Below, piece by piece: positions 1 to 6,715 of a stretch of DNA of 6,859 nucleotides. Below the pieces are notes generated by a model. The model did not search any database, was not told the DNA's origin, and worked only from the letters and a program-made list of their open reading frames with translations. Made by a program: the position numbers and the translations under genes. This stretch comes from Planctomycetota bacterium (lineage in GTDB: Bacteria; Planctomycetota; Brocadiia; SM23-32), in the NCBI GenBank assembly GCA_018400625.1, contig JAGYMJ010000132.1, positions 1 to 6,859 of the forward strand. Direction: 5' to 3'. How positions within the stretch are numbered: position 1 is the first letter of the stretch; each line of letters begins with the position of its first letter.

Positions 1-4
1 CCGC

Positions 5-22
5 GGACGCTTGAAAGCGTCC
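5..22. repeat. Short perfect palindrome (REP-like hairpin)
   Basis: GGACGCT (5-11) and AGCGTCC (16-22) form a perfect 7-bp stem around a TGAA loop. It lies downstream of the GH36-like stop codon. Read on the minus strand it is not followed by a run of T, so it is not a convincing rho-independent terminator. It looks more like a dispersed intergenic palindrome of the REP type. Only one copy is visible here, so repetitiveness is inferred. Confidence 0.45.
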
Positions 23-46
23 ACTACGAGCCGGGTTTTCGGCCAG

Positions 47-91
47 GGCACGGCGGTGATCAAGTGAGACGGGGTTCACTGAATATTTACG
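47..91 (+). repeat. Interspersed repeat, left copy (GGCACGG...GTTCACTGAATAT)
   Basis: Two blocks in this stretch recur, in the same order but on the opposite strand, upstream of the GH2 gene. The first is GGCACGGCGGTGAT (47-60), which matches 13 of 14 bases with the minus strand at 6766-6753. The second is GTTCACTGAATAT (74-86), identical over 13 bases to the minus strand at 6728-6716. A related 19-mer sits in the gap between the genes: bases 73-91 match 2188-2206 at 16 of 19 positions. This is direct sequence similarity. Calling it a dispersed repeat family is inference. Confidence 0.55.
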
Positions 92-96
92 AACAT

Positions 97-124
97 TGAA
101 TACTGAATACCGAATACCGAATAC
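97..124. repeat. Four-unit heptamer tandem, YGAATAC
   Basis: Four perfect 7-bp units lie end to end: TGAATAC, TGAATAC, CGAATAC, CGAATAC. Only the first base varies (T, T, C, C). The array directly follows the left copy of the interspersed repeat. A decayed relative occurs at 2405-2425. It has no coding sense and lies about 60 bases past the stop codon of the GH36-like gene. It resembles the short-period tandems often seen in intergenic DNA of large environmental genomes. Confidence 0.85.
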
Positions 125-183
125 CACAATTTCAACGCACACTTTATTGTATACGGGTGGATTTAATGCTCTGGTTTTCAAGA

Positions 184-2076
184 TTATCGTTTGTACATCA
201 AAGCATCGCGCGGTTGCAATTTGTGCCGGCCACTGAAAACCTTACCTGTCCAGAGATCGCGGACTTTTCCAGGAAGGCGGAATTCACGTGGGTAGGAATT
301 CCAATTCAAAAATGCTTCATAGACGGCATCATCTCTCTCCTGTATCAAATGAGATGCAGGTGTGTTGTTGATGCCAAAACGGTCAATACCGACTTGAGTA
401 CGTCGTGACGGAGCAAAAAAATCGATAGATTTCTCCATCAGGTCCCGGGCTTCCATCGACAGATTTTTCAGATCTCCTCCAACCTCCAGCATTCCCCCCG
501 TCATAAGAGCCATAGTCGCCCAGAGTCGGTTGACGTTCTTCTCATTCTCAGGACAATAGCCCACTGTGTCGGGGTCACTCAGCACACACTGATGGCTGAC
601 AAAAGGAGATACCCCAGTCAGGTATAAAGAAGAATTCATGATAGAATTCCATGTCCCGTTGCCTATATCCGTCCCTGTTCGGACGGCGTCAACATATTGC
701 CCTATAAAGGGGTTGCCACCGTTAACGGCACATGCAGTGATGATGTAGCCTTCCGCCGGAACAAATTCACGGAGGTCTTTTAAGAACAGATTGCGCAACT
801 CGATGGCCGTTTTTTCCTTATTCCTGTAGGCCACAAAGGGGATCTCAAAAGGCAAGGTCCAGAAATCGAGTTTTATTGCTCTGTATCCCCATTCACAAAA
901 CAGGGTATGCCAGGCATTGCGGATATATTCGCGGGCCTCCGGCAGAGAATAGTCGAGATAACCCATACGGGAGCTAAACGTGGGTTCGCCTGCACAGTGG
1001 AGTAATAAATCCGAATGCTCTTTGGCCAGTGCAGATCCGGTGCGAAGACGGGGGCTGGCCCAGATAGCGGGTTCAGCTCCGGCGCGTCGAATGGCATCCG
1101 CTACCCCTTGCATACCTTCGGGAAAAAGTTTTGGATCGTGCGGCGGCGTATCGCTGTCGTAAAGCGCTCCCATGAATGAACAAAGCCAGTCCGGCCGGCG
1201 AGAACGCTCAAAACTGCCGTACTGATACCCATCGTCAATCATGACGAAACGCGGGCGCTCGGGCACCATCTTCACCAGCTCTTCAGCGTTCCGGACGATG
1301 TAGTCATGGGTGATATCCATGTGCCCGTTCGGCCGCCGATTATAGTTCCAGGAACCCCAAACAACAGCCCGACTCAGAACCGAGTCTGCAGCGCAGCACT
1401 CTATGTTGTCGGATAAAATCCGGTAATAGGCATCGACGGCTTCTTCGATCCCCTCTTGAGTATGAAGTATAATCCACCTTTCGCTGTCCAGTTGTTTACC
1501 GGCAGGGAGATGGATATGGGGGATTCCCGAAAAGTAATCACGGGCCTTCAGCCGGCAACACCGGCCTTCAGCATCTTCTAAAGTCCACACCGGTTTGCAG
1601 CGTTCCTGGCTTAAGACCGAAATGAGTATCGTGCCATGCTGCGGATGGGTGAAAAAGATGCCTGGGAAGGGCAAATCTTCCGACAAACCAAACTCTCCCT
1701 CCGGCCCGGGAAAAGGCTCCACCAGTTGACCGGTGTAATAATTGCAGCCTTCAAAAAAACGGTCAGCTTTAAACAGTTCCATATGGGCTACACGCCAGCC
1801 TGTGACGGGAAGCTCAATTTTACCGTCGAACATATGGATTTCGTTTATATTCAGCGTATCGGGTCCTACATTGAGAATCGATTGGCTGAACTCGACGGCG
1901 CTGTGGGAAATGCGGTGAAAACTCATATCGCATTTGAGGTCGTTTCCGCATGTTCGCAGTTGATCTGACTTGTCAGTTATGATTCCATACTTGCCGCCGG
2001 ATAATCTCAACCCACAATCCGTTTCGAATTCAAGACCTTCTCCCGAAATTGCACTTTTCAGATAATTTCCCGACAT
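184..2076 (-). CDS. Clan GH-D / GH36-like alpha-galactosidase-type glycoside hydrolase
   Basis: The product is a probable retaining alpha-glycosidase that removes terminal alpha-linked galactose or a related sugar. Numbering is from the ATG at 2076, giving 630 residues. An N-terminal beta-sandwich (about 1-230) precedes a TIM barrel (about 235-540) and a small C-terminal beta domain (about 545-630). Visible motifs are IDDGYQ (280-285), KLDFW with the presumed nucleophile D404, VRTGTDIG with the presumed acid/base D470, and LSDPD (499-503). Their order and the 66-residue spacing of the two Asp residues match Thermotoga-type GH36 alpha-galactosidases, which have KIDF, RIGPD and LNDPD at these places. 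It is shorter than the roughly 730-residue GH36 group. No signal peptide is seen, so it is probably cytoplasmic. It lies 393 bases downstream of the GH2 gene on the same strand. Alpha-N-acetylgalactosaminidase or another GH-D specificity remains possible. The class is fairly sure; the substrate is not. Confidence 0.85.
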   Translation of the reverse strand: MSGNYLKSAISGEGLEFETDCGLRLSGGKYGIITDKSDQLRTCGNDLKCDMSFHRISHSAVEFSQSILNVGPDTLNINEIHMFDGKIELPVTGWRVAHMELFKADRFFEGCNYYTGQLVEPFPGPEGEFGLSEDLPFPGIFFTHPQHGTILISVLSQERCKPVWTLEDAEGRCCRLKARDYFSGIPHIHLPAGKQLDSERWIILHTQEGIEEAVDAYYRILSDNIECCAADSVLSRAVVWGSWNYNRRPNGHMDITHDYIVRNAEELVKMVPERPRFVMIDDGYQYGSFERSRRPDWLCSFMGALYDSDTPPHDPKLFPEGMQGVADAIRRAGAEPAIWASPRLRTGSALAKEHSDLLLHCAGEPTFSSRMGYLDYSLPEAREYIRNAWHTLFCEWGYRAIKLDFWTLPFEIPFVAYRNKEKTAIELRNLFLKDLREFVPAEGYIITACAVNGGNPFIGQYVDAVRTGTDIGNGTWNSIMNSSLYLTGVSPFVSHQCVLSDPDTVGYCPENEKNVNRLWATMALMTGGMLEVGGDLKNLSMEARDLMEKSIDFFAPSRRTQVGIDRFGINNTPASHLIQERDDAVYEAFLNWNSYPREFRLPGKVRDLWTGKVFSGRHKLQPRDALMYKR

Positions 2077-2083
2077 CAATCGA

Positions 2084-2088
2084 CCTCC
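2084..2088 (-). promoter_or_regulatory. Ribosome binding site of the GH36-like gene
   Basis: On the minus strand GGAGG reads from 2088 to 2084. It lies 7 bases before the ATG at 2076 but only 4 bases before an in-frame TTG at 2079. The spacing favours ATG, so the start was set at 2076 and not at the longer TTG frame. An AT-rich stretch lies immediately upstream, which should leave the site unpaired. Confidence 0.7.
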
Positions 2089-2185
2089 AAATTTTTTTAA
2101 TGTTTATGGTCATCAATCACGACGACCGGTTGGCGTACGGCCCCGCTCTCTACAGTGCCCCCGGCGGTAGGAACCCCAATTCAAC

Positions 2186-2403
2186 GTGGTTCACTGAGGA
2201 CTTACGGATTTTCTTATCCATCGCCAGAAGTCCCTGTGGGACGATACGTTGTTTTAGCCACGCGGCGTCAGCCCGTGGAAACGGGTGACGGCGCCCCCAT
2301 CGAAGGAGTCCCCGTTAGGAGACGGCACCACGCGGTGATGCATTCAGTAATATCTCCGGTTTTAATGGCAGGGTCAGACTTGCCGGCTCGGAGATAATTA
2401 CAG
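2186..2403. repeat. Structured intergenic repeat: a string of hairpins
   Basis: Several inverted repeats lie side by side. GGACTT (2198-2203) pairs with AAGTCC (2228-2233), with an inner GGAT/ATCC. GTCCC-TGT-GGGAC (2230-2242) is a perfect 5-bp stem. CGTCA-g-CCCGT (2266-2276) pairs with ACGGG-TGACG (2281-2290) around a GGAA (GNRA-type) loop, and competes with CCACG-c-GG/CCCGTGG (2258-2278). GTCcCC/GGaGAC lies at about 2309-2324, an imperfect stem at 2325-2341, and a long hairpin at 2345-2403. Its left part shares a 19-mer with 73-91. GTCCC/GGGAC hairpins beside a CCACGGG/CCCGTGG hairpin resemble high-copy intergenic repeats of several poorly cultured phyla; that comparison is from general familiarity and unverified. 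A non-coding RNA or regulatory leader for the downstream gene is the main alternative. Boundaries are uncertain and the element may extend left to about 2125. Confidence 0.5.
2345..2403. repeat. Long-armed hairpin after the GH2 stop codon
   Basis: CAGTAA-TATCTCCG (2345-2358) pairs with CGGAGATA-ATTACAG (2389-2403). Eight perfect pairs are next to the loop, then four more after a one-base bulge, and a final G:C beyond one mismatch. The 30-base loop contains GGCA/TGCC, which can add an inner stem. No T run follows on the minus strand, so it is not a standard intrinsic terminator. It could still act as a 3'-end stabiliser or be the terminal part of the structured repeat. Confidence 0.5.
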
Positions 2404-2404
2404 A

Positions 2405-2425
2405 TTCAATCCTGAATACCAAATA
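2405..2425. repeat. Decayed relative of the YGAATAC tandem
   Basis: TTCAATCCTGAATACCAAATA matches bases 96-116 at 18 of 21 positions on the same strand. It lies 45 bases past the GH2 stop codon. The left array also follows a gene's 3' end, so both copies are just downstream of a minus-strand gene. Confidence 0.5.
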
Positions 2426-2469
2426 AGCTCAAATTGAAGCTTTATAGCGCCTGGGGAAAGGATTCCTGA

Positions 2470-5400
2470 TCACACAGGGAGCGTCGAACGACGTGTAACC
2501 AGGTTCAAAGCGGTCTGATCGCCTCTATTCGGATGAGGCAGCCCCAGCTCTGCGCCGTCGGCCCGTTTAATCCGGACCTGAGCCTGCAGTTCATCCGGAA
2601 CGGCCGATTTCCCCAGCGCCCCCCACGGCAGAGCCAGTTCAAAAGTCCGGCCGGGCGTGTCGAAGCAGGGTTCAGCCCGCTCCTTTTGAAAACGCATCAT
2701 CCTGAGCAGACGCGTGTCGATGACCTCGAAGGCGGGCTGATGACCGGTCGCCAATGCGGGGGGGGTAAAAGGCTTCCCGTCAATTGTGAGTGCTCGCTCT
2801 TCAGGATCGACCCCCACCACCGTGCCGTCGATGACGACCTCCAGCGCGGGCGGGGCCTCCTGCGAAAAGATTATGCCGCCAATATACAGGTTATGCGCGT
2901 CGTGCAGGAAATAAACAATGCCGGACAGATCGAGGTCATCCTCTACTGAACCCGCTGTCCGGTCTCGGCTGTCGAGTGCAATGGGCTGGGCATGTGAGTA
3001 ACGCGATATGTTGATGTCATCGGTATCGTTTGTCCAATCGTCCAAACGTCCGTCAAATTTCAGCGGGACAGTATGTCTGACTTCCACCTGATGTGTTTGG
3101 TCGGAAACCGCCGGCACGTCAACACCGGCGTTGGCCAGCAGGTTGACCAGCAACTGCCTGTGGGTTTCCGAGCGTTCGTTCCACGGTTCCAGCGTTGTGG
3201 CGATACACTCCCCGTCGCCGAACGTCTGCACGGCGGCCAGTGGCGGCGCAGGATCGCGCGTTTCGAGCCCGAAAAAGCCGATATCGACCGTCCAGTCGTT
3301 CCCAAAAGGGCTGTGGCCCCGTGCATGCCCGCCGAGCAGTATCCGTGCATCAGCGGGGATATCCGCCAAAGCCCCCTTTGCCGGCGTCTGTTCCAGCGGC
3401 TGGAAACTCGCCCCCGCTACGCCCCAGAACAGCGGGTGATCCGAGATGCCGGCGCGCGTGGCGGAATAATATCCTTCCGGATCACTCTCGGTCCGGTATC
3501 CCGGCAGGCGTCCGCAGGTCTCAACCGACAACACCAGGACACGCCGCCCGGATTCGGTCAGCGCATGAATAAGTTCCGTATCGGCGTGATTTCCGGCCAG
3601 GATCAGATCCGGGGCCTCATCAATACCCTCCACCTTCTGAAAACGCTCACCGCCAATTCCCGTCAGCGCCGACAGATGTTCGGGAGTGAGTTCGCCCAGA
3701 AGTCCGATCCGCACCTCCGCACCTGTCCATCCGGAACCGTCCAGGTAATTCAGGAGGTTGAAAAAAACTGCACGCGCCGCCGGATGGGCACGCGCATTCA
3801 GCACCTGGGCCTGGCAGAACACGGCCGTTCCCTTGCCGCAGCGGTGCTCCATAAGGGAAGCGACTTCGCGCCGCGTGGCGCCCAGCAGCGCACGGTAGGC
3901 GCCGCCCGCCTGCACCCCCACGGTATTGGGACGGATGAAGGCGTCGTCGCTCAGACGGCCATCCACCGGGTGCCATTCCTTGAAATCGCAACCTTTTAAC
4001 GATGCGAACGCCGGATGTCCTGCGGCATAGACCGGCGCCTCGCGCGTGAAATTCAAATCCTTGTTTGTAGGTTCCCAACCGGCACCCGTATAGGCCGGCT
4101 CCGAGGGGCGAACAGGCGACCAAAACGGGAGGTCAACGGGCATCCAGCGCGGTGGCTTGTCCTGCGCCAGGGCTAAAATCTGTCCACCCGACTCCAAATA
4201 GCGCCGTACCGCCACCGGGTTGCGGCCCAGGGCATCGTCGGGGGCGCCCTCGGGCACGAGCACGATCGTGTTCGTGCCGTCTTCCGGTAATTCTGAGGAC
4301 GTCTTGAAATCGACCCCCAGCTCTTTGAGCGTCTCGGCGGTCTCCCGGTCCGGTTCCGGCACAACGATCAGGCGCCGCCGTGTTGAGGGCGGCTGAATCG
4401 CTTCGCGCGGCACCGTATTGAGTTCGACCCGGTCCGATTCCAACAGATCCCCATCAGCGGTGCGTACCCCGACCGTGAGTTCTGTCTTCGCAGCGTTAGG
4501 ACCGCCGGCCGACGGAGCCGTTGCCGTGAATTTGACGGGTCGACGCTGCTGTTCCGCGGGCCGGAGCGTCAGTTCCCAATGTTCGCTTTGCGTACTGTAA
4601 GTGCATGATACGTGCAGTACGCGGGTGTCCTCGCTGTCGTTACAGACGACAACCTCGCGTGTGAATGTTTCTCCTTCGACAACGGTCGCTGAACGCGGCC
4701 AGACAAACCCGACCACGGGCGCCATGCCCCGGGCGCCCTGCGCGCGTACGGTTTCGAACCTCCAGCGGTAGGGCGACTCGCCCAGTTTGTCCATCCGCTC
4801 CCGGGATAAAATCGGGCCGGATGCCACCAGTGGCCAGTGAACCAGGCGGTGCGGTAAGATTCCGGACGCTCCGTAATAGCGCATCTCCAGCATATGTTCG
4901 CGGTAAAGCCGTGCCTCTTCCCGGTGCCAGTCCTCGCGGTCGGCGTACTCGTAACTGTTGGGCAGGCGGGTCTCGCCGTTGCCTCCCATCCAGAACTCGC
5001 CCATCAGCAAGGGGATCGGGGATTGAGCGCGCCAGTCGCGCAGAATACGGCTGTACTGTTCCTGCATGTGAACATGAACGATTTGTTGCTGCGGATGGTA
5101 CCAGCCGGCGCCTGAGTGGGCCGTGATCGCCCGGGGATCGAGTTTTTTGATGAAACTGTCGAGCCGCATGCACCACGAGAACAGCTCGGGGTCCCTCTGC
5201 CCGCGGATTATCTCGTTTTCCAGGTCCCAGATCACGACGGAGGGGCTGTTGACATCGCGCCAGTACCATTCGGCGAACTCGCGTTCCAGGTTTTTCATCA
5301 GGGTCTCACCCCCGTTCTGATAATGTTTCCGTTTGCCGCTATGCATACCGCTTTGTTGGATAAGCAGGACGCCGGCTTCGTCGGCGGCCTCGATAGTCCA

Positions 5401-6663
5401 CACCGGATGCACAAGCTTATGCAGACGGGCAGACATGTAGTTGAAATGTTTTTTCAGGAATTCAAGCGCCTGGCGGGCGTATTCACGCGCACAGCACGGC
5501 ACGATCGACATCAATTCGGGCCTCATGCCGGCGTCGCCCAGAAGGCGGACAGGTTGGCCGTTCAGTTTAAACTCACGGCCCTCAATCCAAAATTCCCTGA
5601 ACCCGAAACGGGTTTCGATCGTTTCGGAGCGGCCATTGGCGATAACGGTGGTGCGCAGCACGTAAAGGTTCGGATGCTGCGGGCTCCAGAGTTTCGGGTC
5701 CGGCCAGGCGGCTTCCTGCTCGAGCACATCCGGACCGCCTTTATCGTTTAATCCATCCTTTGCGGGCATGACTTCTTCCGGCAGCTCGAGCACAGGACGA
5801 CTGCCATGCGGCCATTCATGGACAGCATGTCGGACTGCGCGTTCCGGGGATTGGTCGCTCATCCAGGTCTCCACTTGCAGCTTCATCTGCCGTGTGGAGG
5901 TCCGTATTCTCACTTTGGCCGCATGCGTCGCCGTGCGATGTTCCAGATAAACACCGCCACAGATGCCGGCCATATGGGCGTTAATGGCGGGTTTACCGAA
6001 ATCAAGCATCGCCGTCACGCGCTGCTCACGGAGGTTCTTGACAGATGTATCGTCCTGTACGCGTACCGCAAGGGTGTTTTCTCCTTCGTGCAAAAACGGT
6101 GTCAGCTCGATCCCGAACGGAGTATAGGCCCCCAAATGCCCGCCCGCCTTTTCTCCGTTGAGGTAAACCGTACACTCGTGGCCGACCGCATCGAACAGGA
6201 GCCACAGCGTTTCGTCGGGATCAGGGTCGAAAATAGGCTTTATGGCATACCACGCATGATGGTGGCTGCGTATGGAAGGCCAGATATCTGGCAGCGAGAG
6301 ATCCCGTGTAACTATGGGTTCGACGGGACCAGTCGGCAGAGGCTGGCGTTTATTCTTTTCCTGTGCGGCTTTGGGGTCTGTTTGGATATCGACAGGTTTC
6401 GCCGCCGGATCGGCAAGCCGCCGGTTAACATGATAGTACCCGTCGCCTTCCACATCTTCGTATATTCCGGGAACGGTGAGACGGCTCCATCCTTCAAACA
6501 ATTCCGCCGATTGACGGGCATCAGGAGCGGGCGGCGCCAGATACCCGGGTGCCCGCAAAGGCTTTCGGCATGGATGAACGGTCGGTAATCTTCCGATGAT
6601 TTTAAGCGCCGTTTGGCAAGAGGCTGGTGAGTCCTCACGCATGATATCAATTTCTTCCCGCAT
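2470..6663 (-). CDS. Multidomain glycoside hydrolase family 2 enzyme (beta-galactosidase-like)
   Basis: The product is a probable retaining beta-glycosidase; the exact sugar is not established. The GH2 sugar-binding jelly roll covers about 55-245, with WLLFDAVGHECTVYLNG at 154-170. An Ig-like domain (about 246-358) leads into a TIM barrel (about 360-640). The presumed acid/base is E484 in WDLENE (479-484), and the presumed nucleophile is E556 in LLMGEFW (552-558); the 72-residue spacing fits the family. A beta-sandwich (about 645-755) precedes two alpha/beta domains resembling class I glutamine-amidotransferase folds (about 762-975 and 983-1183); neither shows a catalytic cysteine elbow, so they are probably structural. 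The C-terminus (about 1193-1390) opens with LKFDGRLDDW (1201-1210), typical of CBM9-like sugar-binding domains. At 1397 residues it is longer than most GH2 enzymes. No signal peptide is seen. The ATG at 6663 has AGGGAG 7 bases upstream; a second Met at residue 8 is less likely. Beta-glucuronidase or beta-mannosidase activity is possible. Confidence 0.87.
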   Translation of the reverse strand: MREEIDIMREDSPASCQTALKIIGRLPTVHPCRKPLRAPGYLAPPAPDARQSAELFEGWSRLTVPGIYEDVEGDGYYHVNRRLADPAAKPVDIQTDPKAAQEKNKRQPLPTGPVEPIVTRDLSLPDIWPSIRSHHHAWYAIKPIFDPDPDETLWLLFDAVGHECTVYLNGEKAGGHLGAYTPFGIELTPFLHEGENTLAVRVQDDTSVKNLREQRVTAMLDFGKPAINAHMAGICGGVYLEHRTATHAAKVRIRTSTRQMKLQVETWMSDQSPERAVRHAVHEWPHGSRPVLELPEEVMPAKDGLNDKGGPDVLEQEAAWPDPKLWSPQHPNLYVLRTTVIANGRSETIETRFGFREFWIEGREFKLNGQPVRLLGDAGMRPELMSIVPCCAREYARQALEFLKKHFNYMSARLHKLVHPVWTIEAADEAGVLLIQQSGMHSGKRKHYQNGGETLMKNLEREFAEWYWRDVNSPSVVIWDLENEIIRGQRDPELFSWCMRLDSFIKKLDPRAITAHSGAGWYHPQQQIVHVHMQEQYSRILRDWRAQSPIPLLMGEFWMGGNGETRLPNSYEYADREDWHREEARLYREHMLEMRYYGASGILPHRLVHWPLVASGPILSRERMDKLGESPYRWRFETVRAQGARGMAPVVGFVWPRSATVVEGETFTREVVVCNDSEDTRVLHVSCTYSTQSEHWELTLRPAEQQRRPVKFTATAPSAGGPNAAKTELTVGVRTADGDLLESDRVELNTVPREAIQPPSTRRRLIVVPEPDRETAETLKELGVDFKTSSELPEDGTNTIVLVPEGAPDDALGRNPVAVRRYLESGGQILALAQDKPPRWMPVDLPFWSPVRPSEPAYTGAGWEPTNKDLNFTREAPVYAAGHPAFASLKGCDFKEWHPVDGRLSDDAFIRPNTVGVQAGGAYRALLGATRREVASLMEHRCGKGTAVFCQAQVLNARAHPAARAVFFNLLNYLDGSGWTGAEVRIGLLGELTPEHLSALTGIGGERFQKVEGIDEAPDLILAGNHADTELIHALTESGRRVLVLSVETCGRLPGYRTESDPEGYYSATRAGISDHPLFWGVAGASFQPLEQTPAKGALADIPADARILLGGHARGHSPFGNDWTVDIGFFGLETRDPAPPLAAVQTFGDGECIATTLEPWNERSETHRQLLVNLLANAGVDVPAVSDQTHQVEVRHTVPLKFDGRLDDWTNDTDDINISRYSHAQPIALDSRDRTAGSVEDDLDLSGIVYFLHDAHNLYIGGIIFSQEAPPALEVVIDGTVVGVDPEERALTIDGKPFTPPALATGHQPAFEVIDTRLLRMMRFQKERAEPCFDTPGRTFELALPWGALGKSAVPDELQAQVRIKRADGAELGLPHPNRGDQTALNLVTRRSTLPV

Positions 6664-6670
6664 GGATTTT

Positions 6671-6676
6671 CTCCCT
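6671..6676 (-). promoter_or_regulatory. Ribosome binding site of the GH2 gene
   Basis: AGGGAG on the minus strand (6676 to 6671) lies 7 bases before the ATG at 6663. It supports that start over the in-frame Met seven codons downstream. Confidence 0.65.
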
Positions 6677-6708
6677 GGTCATATGTCAAATGAAAGTTGA
6701 ATTTTTTT

Positions 6709-6714
6709 ATTATA
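6709..6714 (-). promoter_or_regulatory. Candidate -10 element for the GH2 gene
   Basis: A perfect TATAAT hexamer reads 6714 to 6709 on the minus strand, 45 bases before the GH2 start codon, in an AT-rich patch. At 17-base spacing the upstream hexamer is TGCCAC, a poor -35 box. The hexamer may be real with an activator or another sigma factor, or be chance in AT-rich DNA. It starts two bases after the right copy of the interspersed repeat ends. Confidence 0.3.
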
Positions 6715-6715
6715 G

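Larger units (their letters stand above)
2089..2469. other. Long gap between the two glycosidase genes, no credible gene
   Basis: No frame here looks like an ordinary protein gene on either strand. The stretch contains a hairpin-rich element (about 2186-2403), a decayed copy of the YGAATAC tandem (2405-2425), and short minus-strand frames probably derived from the repeat (2343-2150). No convincing sigma-70 promoter for the downstream gene was found. No strong terminator follows the GH2 stop: the imperfect palindrome at 2425-2442 is weak. Whether the two genes share a transcript cannot be decided from the sequence. Confidence 0.7.

Noticed and set aside
97..124. CRISPR array
   Set aside because: The units are 7 bp and directly adjacent with no spacers. 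This is a simple tandem repeat.
2077..2079. TTG start codon for the GH36-like gene, one residue longer
   Set aside because: The GGAGG site is only 4 bases from TTG but 7 from the following ATG, so ATG is the better start.
2101..2220. Sigma-70 promoter for the GH36-like gene
   Set aside because: TTGATG- and TTGAAT-like hexamers exist on the minus strand, but none has a -10-like sequence at 16-18 bases.
2179..2320. Integron attC-like site: ATTCAAC (2179-2185) and GTTAGGA (2314-2320)
   Set aside because: The right box breaks the GTTRRRY consensus at its last base, the two boxes are not complementary to each other, and no integrase or cassette-like genes are present.
2049..2397. Overlapping plus-strand frames of about 80 codons in the gap
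   Set aside because: They run through the hairpin element and the start of the GH36-like gene, have no recognisable domain and lack a convincing ribosome binding site.
2425..2442. Rho-independent terminator for the GH2 gene
   Set aside because: The palindrome AAGCTCAAATTGAAGCTT pairs imperfectly, is AT-rich, and only a short T-containing stretch follows on the minus strand.
3073..3999. Long plus-strand frame of 308 codons opposite the GH2 gene
   Set aside because: It lies wholly antisense to well-recognised GH2 domains in GC-rich DNA, has low-complexity Arg/Gly-rich content and no recognisable motif. The same holds for the other antisense frames over both genes.
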